From: a virus
Length of the DNA stretch: 23,455 nucleotides
Strand: one strand, 5' to 3'
IMG/VR virus record: IMGVR_UViG_3300022591_000575
Span: 1-23,455 of that record
Shown here: positions 18,960 to 23,455 of the stretch, piece by piece
Layout of the letters: each line of letters opens with the position of its first letter
Numbering within the stretch: position 1 is the stretch's first letter
Program-made: the position numbers and the translations under genes
Notes under the pieces: model-generated
The model's input: the letters and a program-made list of their open reading frames with translations, nothing else
Databases searched by the model: none
Told to the model about the DNA's origin: nothing

Positions 18960-20573
18960 ATGCCAGCAGAATTAGATCAAATGACACCAGCAACAGGGTC
19001 AGAACCAACAGATACACCAGCACCTGAAATGGGCGGTGAAGTTGTAGGCGTACACAACGGCGAAACAGACCGTGAAGGTGCTATGGCCAAAGCTGATTTG
19101 TACAAATTAGCTAATTATTCACACAAGCTATTCCAACAAATTCAAGACGAAGATCAATTAGAAGGTTGGGTACAAGCTAAGATTACTAAAGCCGCTGATT
19201 ATATCGCCAGCGTCTATCATTATTTAGAGTACGAAATGAAGTTCAGCGAGTACGGACATCATTTAGACAACAGCGATACATTAAGCGAAGGACAAAAAAT
19301 GCGACTAAAAGAAATGTTATCTGAAGCTAAAGATAAAATGAAAGATTTGAAAAAATCACAAGCTGAAAAAATGAAGGGCAAACATGAGCACAAAGTTGAC
19401 GAAGGTATGGTCGGCGGTGGTCAAAAGCCTTGTGTAGAATGCGGCGGTACAGGTATGGTGTTTGAAGAGCCTAAGCCAGTTCCAGCACATGTTCAAAGCA
19501 AAGTTGACAAGTATAAGACATTAGTTAAAGCTACTAAAGCCGCTCACAAGCGTTTAGATGCTAATCACAATGGTATTCCTGATGCTGAAGAAACAGTTGA
19601 TGAAGAAACAAGTTCAACTGGTGGAACTATTAGTCGTCCAAAGCCAGGTGTAACACGTCATACACACAATCCAGATCGTTTCAGCGATGAGCCACATGCT
19701 GAGCCAGCAAGTAAAGTAAAAGCACGTTCAGCTGGCGAGAAAGCCGGTGAGAAAGCTCAAGACAAAGCTGATGAGAAAGAATCTAAAGCATGGGGCAAAG
19801 CTAATCCAGGAAAACAAACTATCGTTAAAGGTGGCAAGAAAGTAGATCCTAATGCTCCTAAAGAAAAGAAAGAAAAAGAAGTTGACGAAACGTATGGCGT
19901 TGGAGTTTACGAAGCTAAGAAGGGCAAGAAAGCCGGTAAAGATTATGACGGCGATGGCAAAGTAGAAAGCGACAAAGACGAAGTATGGGGTTCACGTGCT
20001 AAGGCTGCCGCTAAAGCAGGTAAGCCATTCAAAGAAGGTGTAGGTGCGGAGGCTGATGCGATAGCACGTCAACTTGATGCGTTAATGAAACAATATCAAG
20101 AGGCAAAAGCCAGAGGTGATCAAAAAGCAATGACTCAATTGGCCGCTGATTACCAAAAAACTAAATCTTTGGCAGGCACTGCACCGGTCCAAGAAGGCAA
20201 ACCAAGTGCAGGACTAAGCAAGGCTAAAAAATCTGCTGTAGTTAAAAAAGCAAAAGCCGGTGGTGACATTGGTAAGCCAGGTAAGGGATTTGATAAATTA
20301 GCTAAAAAAGCAGGCGGTGGCGAAAAAGGCGAGAAGATTGCCGCTACCGCTATGTGGAAGAACATGAAAGAAACTGTTGCTTACATGGCAGAAAAGAAAG
20401 CCGCTACAAAAGATTTGCCAGGCAATCAAGAAAAGATTGATGCAGATCATGATGGTAAGATTGAAAAATCAGACTTAGCCGCATTACGTGCTGGTAAGAA
20501 AGAAAAAGAAACTGTAAAAGAGTCAGCAGATTTCAATCGTATGAAAGAGTTGATGCAACGTTTGAACGGTTAA
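18960..20573 (+). CDS. Lys/Glu-rich phage protein with EF-hand-like loops and a single CxxCxGxG knuckle
   Basis: A 537-aa, highly charged protein of low complexity. Residues 40-135 are a helical domain (AMAKADLYKLANYSHKLFQQ, then WVQAKITKAADYIASVYHYL). C158 and C161 in CVECGGTGMVFEE form one CxxCxGxG unit of the DnaJ zinc-finger type, too little for a full finger alone. Three Asp-rich loops match the EF-hand/excalibur calcium pattern: DANHNGIPDAEE (200-211), DYDGDGKVESDKDE (328-341) and DADHDGKIEKSD (494-505). Much of the rest is Lys/Ala/Gly/Glu repeats (for example GEKAGEKAQDKADEK) and probably disordered. LSE followed by G or A occurs at 108-111 and 120-123. I recall similar mosaic proteins in marine T4-like phages. 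A virion-internal, DNA- or ion-binding role is a guess. Confidence 0.7.
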   Translation: MPAELDQMTPATGSEPTDTPAPEMGGEVVGVHNGETDREGAMAKADLYKLANYSHKLFQQIQDEDQLEGWVQAKITKAADYIASVYHYLEYEMKFSEYGHHLDNSDTLSEGQKMRLKEMLSEAKDKMKDLKKSQAEKMKGKHEHKVDEGMVGGGQKPCVECGGTGMVFEEPKPVPAHVQSKVDKYKTLVKATKAAHKRLDANHNGIPDAEETVDEETSSTGGTISRPKPGVTRHTHNPDRFSDEPHAEPASKVKARSAGEKAGEKAQDKADEKESKAWGKANPGKQTIVKGGKKVDPNAPKEKKEKEVDETYGVGVYEAKKGKKAGKDYDGDGKVESDKDEVWGSRAKAAAKAGKPFKEGVGAEADAIARQLDALMKQYQEAKARGDQKAMTQLAADYQKTKSLAGTAPVQEGKPSAGLSKAKKSAVVKKAKAGGDIGKPGKGFDKLAKKAGGGEKGEKIAATAMWKNMKETVAYMAEKKAATKDLPGNQEKIDADHDGKIEKSDLAALRAGKKEKETVKESADFNRMKELMQRLNG

Positions 20574-20576
20574 TAT

Positions 20577-21938
20577 ATGGACATGAAGCGTATACTACAG
20601 GCGATGGATGGTGTTGCTACTAAACCTGTAGTAGGCGCTAATGACATGGCTAAATTTTTATCTATTGTAGATAAGAATGCTAGCGTTCAACTATTGCAAG
20701 AAGGTAATCCCCATAAAGTGTCATTGCCAGTACAAATGGCAATGCAACACTATCAAAAAGAAGAATGTACTCCACAGCCTCAAGTAGCTCGAGAAAGCAT
20801 TGTTCGCAAATACTTTGACGAAGCTGAACAAGCTATCGAAGAAGAACAAGTCAAAAAAAGAAACTTTTATAAACAATACGCTCAGACTATTGCTGAACGT
20901 GTATTGATGAAAGAAGATGCTGTATCCGGCGGTGTCCAAGCTGTTAAAAAATTAGCAGGTGCGGCGGCCTCTCATCCTAAGTCAACAGGTATAACCGCAG
21001 GTGGTGGTGCTATACACGCGGCAGCTGGCAATGTAGATCAGGATGCCGGTGATTGGTGGCACGAACGAATCATTCCAGAAATTCCATATAGTAGATTAGA
21101 GCTAGCTATTGATTTAGGTGTAGTTGGTGCAGGTGCAGTAGCTGGTGCAATCGGTGGGCCAGCTGGTGAAGGTGCGGCACTGGCCGCTAATGCTACTAGA
21201 GTTGAAAGACTTGCTAGAATTATTTCAAAAGGTTTATCCTTAGTGGGTGCAGATGTTAAGCGTAGTGGGGCAAAATTAATTCCTCCTATTAGAGAATGGC
21301 TTAAAGCATTTGGCAGAACCGCAATAACTACTACTGCAATCCATACACTTGTAGATTTACTTAATGATGCAGTTAGAAACCTAGACGAAAGAAGTACTAC
21401 TGAAAAACAAGCACGTACAATGGCCGTGGCCGCGCATAATCCTGCGTTTGCTAAGAAAGTAGGCATTGATCAAAAAGTTGCTAAAGAATTTAATCAAAAA
21501 GATAAAGGCACAGCTTTATTAAGCAATGCTATGAAAGGCAAGCGAAAGAAAGTTAAAGAGCTTGATGGACATAGTATGGGATTTAAACCGCAAGGCCCTG
21601 GTTTACAAAGTAATGCTCCAGACGGCGGCCATTTAAACCTAAGCGAACTAAGCACAGAAAAATTAGCCCAATATAAAAAAGCCGCGTATGCTGATGCTAA
21701 GAAAGCAGATGCCGAAGGCGACTATGAACGTGGCAATAAACGTTTCAAAGGTATTAATAAAGCTACTGTTAAACAATTTGACAATGATTTGAAAAAACAT
21801 AATCAGAGTCCTATCAAAGAAGCTAACGCTAAAAAACGAACACTAAAGAATTCAAACCCATGCTGGAAAGGTTACCATCCAGTTGGAACTAAAAAGAAAG
21901 GCGGACGCACAGTGCCTAACTGTGTACCAAAGGAATAA
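20577..21938 (+). CDS. Phage protein with glycine-zipper hydrophobic core, possible ejection or membrane-active protein
   Basis: A 453-aa protein. The N-terminal part (MDMKRILQAMDGVATKP, ANDMAKFLSIVD, then LLQEGNPHKVSLPVQMAM) is a module I recall from several environmental T4-like phage proteins; LQE followed by G occurs at 40-43. Residues 78-112 form a charged helix. A hydrophobic, Gly/Ala-patterned stretch at about 178-204 (IDLGVVGAGAVAGAIGGPAG) is a glycine zipper, followed by an amphipathic helix (RVERLARIISKGLSLVG) and another hydrophobic helix near 245-264. The C-terminus (NPCWKGYHPVGTKKKGGRTV, with Cys429 and Cys449) is a recurrent phage end motif. These traits would fit a protein that inserts in a membrane, perhaps during genome ejection; this is inference. 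The start is ATG 20577, and ATG 20583 is possible. Confidence 0.65.
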   Translation: MDMKRILQAMDGVATKPVVGANDMAKFLSIVDKNASVQLLQEGNPHKVSLPVQMAMQHYQKEECTPQPQVARESIVRKYFDEAEQAIEEEQVKKRNFYKQYAQTIAERVLMKEDAVSGGVQAVKKLAGAAASHPKSTGITAGGGAIHAAAGNVDQDAGDWWHERIIPEIPYSRLELAIDLGVVGAGAVAGAIGGPAGEGAALAANATRVERLARIISKGLSLVGADVKRSGAKLIPPIREWLKAFGRTAITTTAIHTLVDLLNDAVRNLDERSTTEKQARTMAVAAHNPAFAKKVGIDQKVAKEFNQKDKGTALLSNAMKGKRKKVKELDGHSMGFKPQGPGLQSNAPDGGHLNLSELSTEKLAQYKKAAYADAKKADAEGDYERGNKRFKGINKATVKQFDNDLKKHNQSPIKEANAKKRTLKNSNPCWKGYHPVGTKKKGGRTVPNCVPKE

Positions 21939-21939
21939 C

Positions 21940-23455
21940 ATGAACTTAAGAGATTTAATTAATCGCATTGAAACAATCGAACTTAGCGAAGGTCTGAGAT
22001 TAAAGGATATTGAGGCACAAGTTGCTAGCGAGCCTAATGAGCAGAAACGTGCTCAGACATTAATGACTCTTGCACAAACTAACAAGTTGCCAGGATTATA
22101 TGATCCTGTCAGCGGATACTTTGTCAGTGCAGATCCAGATATGAATCGCGGAGAAGGCGGTACAAGTGAACCTAAGCCACGCATTAGTGCAACTGGAACC
22201 GAAGAGATGGATGCGTTGTTAGCCAAACGTGGATTAGTCCCTCCTAAAGCAAACACAAGTACAGTATTCCGCAAACTAAATCCTTTTAGTTCTAGTAATA
22301 AAGATTACGATAGCGGCGTTCAAGGTGGTAGCCAATCAGCTATTGCTCGTCAGAATAAAGAAGATGAAGAATTAAAACAATTAGCAGATTTAATTCCTAA
22401 GTATAAAGCTCTTAAAGATAAGTTAGCATCTTTAAATGGGGTAAACACAGATGCACGTACCGGACAAGGTATTGTTCCAGCAGATCAACCATTAGCAGAA
22501 TCATTAATGGAAAGTTTCAGTTATTTGTTCGACGATGTAACTGGTGCTGGAAGAGCGGCTGGCGAAATGCTACCTAAGATATGGAATAAATTGCCATCAG
22601 TAGTACGTGGTGGCGAGAAACAAGCTGGCAAAGATTTTGATATATTAGATCGATTACCAAACCAACTTAGCACAGAATTAAAAACACCTCCCCGTCCAGA
22701 TATTACAGATGTTGAATGGCGCACAGTTCCAGACAATATGAAAGGTGGAGTTGCATCTTGGTTAAAAGCTAATCCTGGAAAAAGTATGGCTGCGGCCATG
22801 CTGGCTTTGGCGGCGGGTAGTCAAATGCGTGGTGGAAGTAAAAATGCCAATCCTGCTCCTGCTATTCCTGGCGATGCTAAAACATCAGATGCAACTACTG
22901 GACAAGCTGGTGTTACAGCACCTGGACAAGCTGGTGTTACAGCACCTGGACAAGCTGGTGTTACAGCACCTACTGCACCGACCACTTATCAAATTAAACC
23001 CGGTGATAATTTAAGCTCTATTGCTAAACGTAATAATGTCAGCGTTGCTGAATTGATGGCGGCTAATCCTAGCATTACAAATCCTAACAAGATTACAGCT
23101 GGTGCATCATTAACAATTCCGTCAGCAAGTGGCAAACCAACATATGACCAAGGTGTAGGTTCTAAACCAGATGTAAAACCTGCCGATTCATCATCAGATC
23201 AAGCAGAGAGAGACGATGCTGCCAAGGTCGATGCTGATGAAGCTAAAAAGAAAGCTGATATCGAAGCTACACAAAAAGAAATCGATGACACTAAACAACA
23301 GCTTGCCGCTTTAATTGTTGATTTAGAAAAATCTGAAGATGAAGATAATATTCGTCAGGTAAAAGATTTAGAATCACAATTAGATGATCTTGAAGAAATT
23401 AAAAATTCACAAGCTGGCAAAACTGCCGCAATGATTGATGTGGATAAACAGATTG
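21940..23455 (+). CDS. LysM-domain phage protein, 3' partial
   Basis: Open from ATG 21940 (AGGAA at 21931-21935) to the right edge, 505 codons so far. The N-terminus MNLRDLINRIETIELSEGLR is a looser version of the shared tag, with LSE followed by G at 15-18. Residues 20-200 are polar and unrecognised. A short hydrophobic stretch lies near 282-292 (MAAAMLALAAG). A low-complexity linker has three exact copies of GQAGVTAP. Residues 350-394 are a LysM domain (YQIKPGDNLSSIAKRNNVSV, AANPSI, GASLTIP), which binds peptidoglycan GlcNAc units. From about 430 on there is a long coiled coil (ADEAKKKADIEATQKEIDDT). It could be a packaged or tail-associated protein contacting the cell wall at entry. The end of the gene is outside the window. 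Confidence 0.8.
   Translation, partial: MNLRDLINRIETIELSEGLRLKDIEAQVASEPNEQKRAQTLMTLAQTNKLPGLYDPVSGYFVSADPDMNRGEGGTSEPKPRISATGTEEMDALLAKRGLVPPKANTSTVFRKLNPFSSSNKDYDSGVQGGSQSAIARQNKEDEELKQLADLIPKYKALKDKLASLNGVNTDARTGQGIVPADQPLAESLMESFSYLFDDVTGAGRAAGEMLPKIWNKLPSVVRGGEKQAGKDFDILDRLPNQLSTELKTPPRPDITDVEWRTVPDNMKGGVASWLKANPGKSMAAAMLALAAGSQMRGGSKNANPAPAIPGDAKTSDATTGQAGVTAPGQAGVTAPGQAGVTAPTAPTTYQIKPGDNLSSIAKRNNVSVAELMAANPSITNPNKITAGASLTIPSASGKPTYDQGVGSKPDVKPADSSSDQAERDDAAKVDADEAKKKADIEATQKEIDDTKQQLAALIVDLEKSEDEDNIRQVKDLESQLDDLEEIKNSQAGKTAAMIDVDKQI
22900..22971 (+). repeat. Three exact 24-bp tandem repeats in the LysM gene
   Basis: Three identical 24-base units (22900-22923, 22924-22947, 22948-22971), each encoding GQAGVTAP, make a flexible linker just before the LysM domain. 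Perfect identity including third positions points to recent slippage-type expansion, so copy number may vary between related phages. Confidence 0.95.

Noticed and set aside
21038-21466. Minus-strand ORF of 142 codons opposite the glycine-zipper gene
   Set aside because: Ala/Ser/Pro-rich shadow of the Gly/Ala-rich coding strand, with no initiation signals.

Overview
The window reads as part of a tailed-phage genome of the T4 superfamily (a myovirus-like marine or freshwater environmental phage). The reasons are a gp44-type sliding-clamp loader, a gp31/GroES-type co-chaperonin, PhoH, a MazG-like pyrophosphohydrolase, tail or adhesin proteins, a complete lysis cassette with a two-gene spanin, and densely packed genes joined by ATGA or TAATG overlaps. 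All genes run on the + strand except phoH. The spanin pair (inner-membrane Rz-like protein plus lipoprotein Rz1-like protein) points to a Gram-negative host. The sequence is AT-rich. I see no integrase, tRNA, insertion sequence or CRISPR array.

Layout. (1) 1-2.74 kb: two tail or adhesin-type structural genes, the first cut by the left edge. (2) 2.74-4.24 kb: small conserved proteins, a 167-aa piece of a DNA polymerase III alpha-like palm that stops before the catalytic aspartates, and the GroES-like co-chaperonin. (3) 4.24-5.85 kb: a terminator overlapping a sigma70-type promoter, then a small hypothetical gene, the MazG-like gene and the clamp loader, closed by a strong bidirectional terminator. 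(4) 5.88-6.60 kb, minus strand: phoH, whose leader contains a three-segment set of complementary sequences that could hide or expose its ribosome binding site. (5) 6.76-10.29 kb: two unknown proteins, then lysis: GH19-type endolysin, i-spanin, o-spanin, a holin-like membrane protein with an FG-repeat tail, and a 56-aa secreted Lys-rich peptide. (6) 10.3-14.6 kb: a consensus TTGACA-N17-TATAAT promoter driving a tightly overlapping proteostasis operon: DnaJ/CbpA-like co-chaperone, peptide deformylase, full-length ClpA-like unfoldase, and an unknown protein. (7) 14.6-23.4 kb: a run of proteins, several with the same short N-terminal tag. It includes a KxDG ligase-like nucleotidyltransferase, an HxGH nucleotidylyltransferase, a Dps ferritin-like protein, a Lys-rich protein with EF-hand-like loops, a glycine-zipper protein, and a LysM protein cut by the right edge.

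Putative regulation splits the window in two. Sigma70-like promoters precede the replication and proteostasis operons. A TAAATA element resembling the T4 late-promoter core precedes the structural, lysis and tagged-protein groups. The most interesting hypothesis is that the right-hand third encodes internal virion proteins, addressed to the prohead by the shared N-terminal tag (M-x-L/I/M-x-E/Q/D-L-L/F-E followed by G/A, like a T4 gp21 cleavage site) and possibly ejected with the DNA. All functional calls come from reading motifs; no database search was run.
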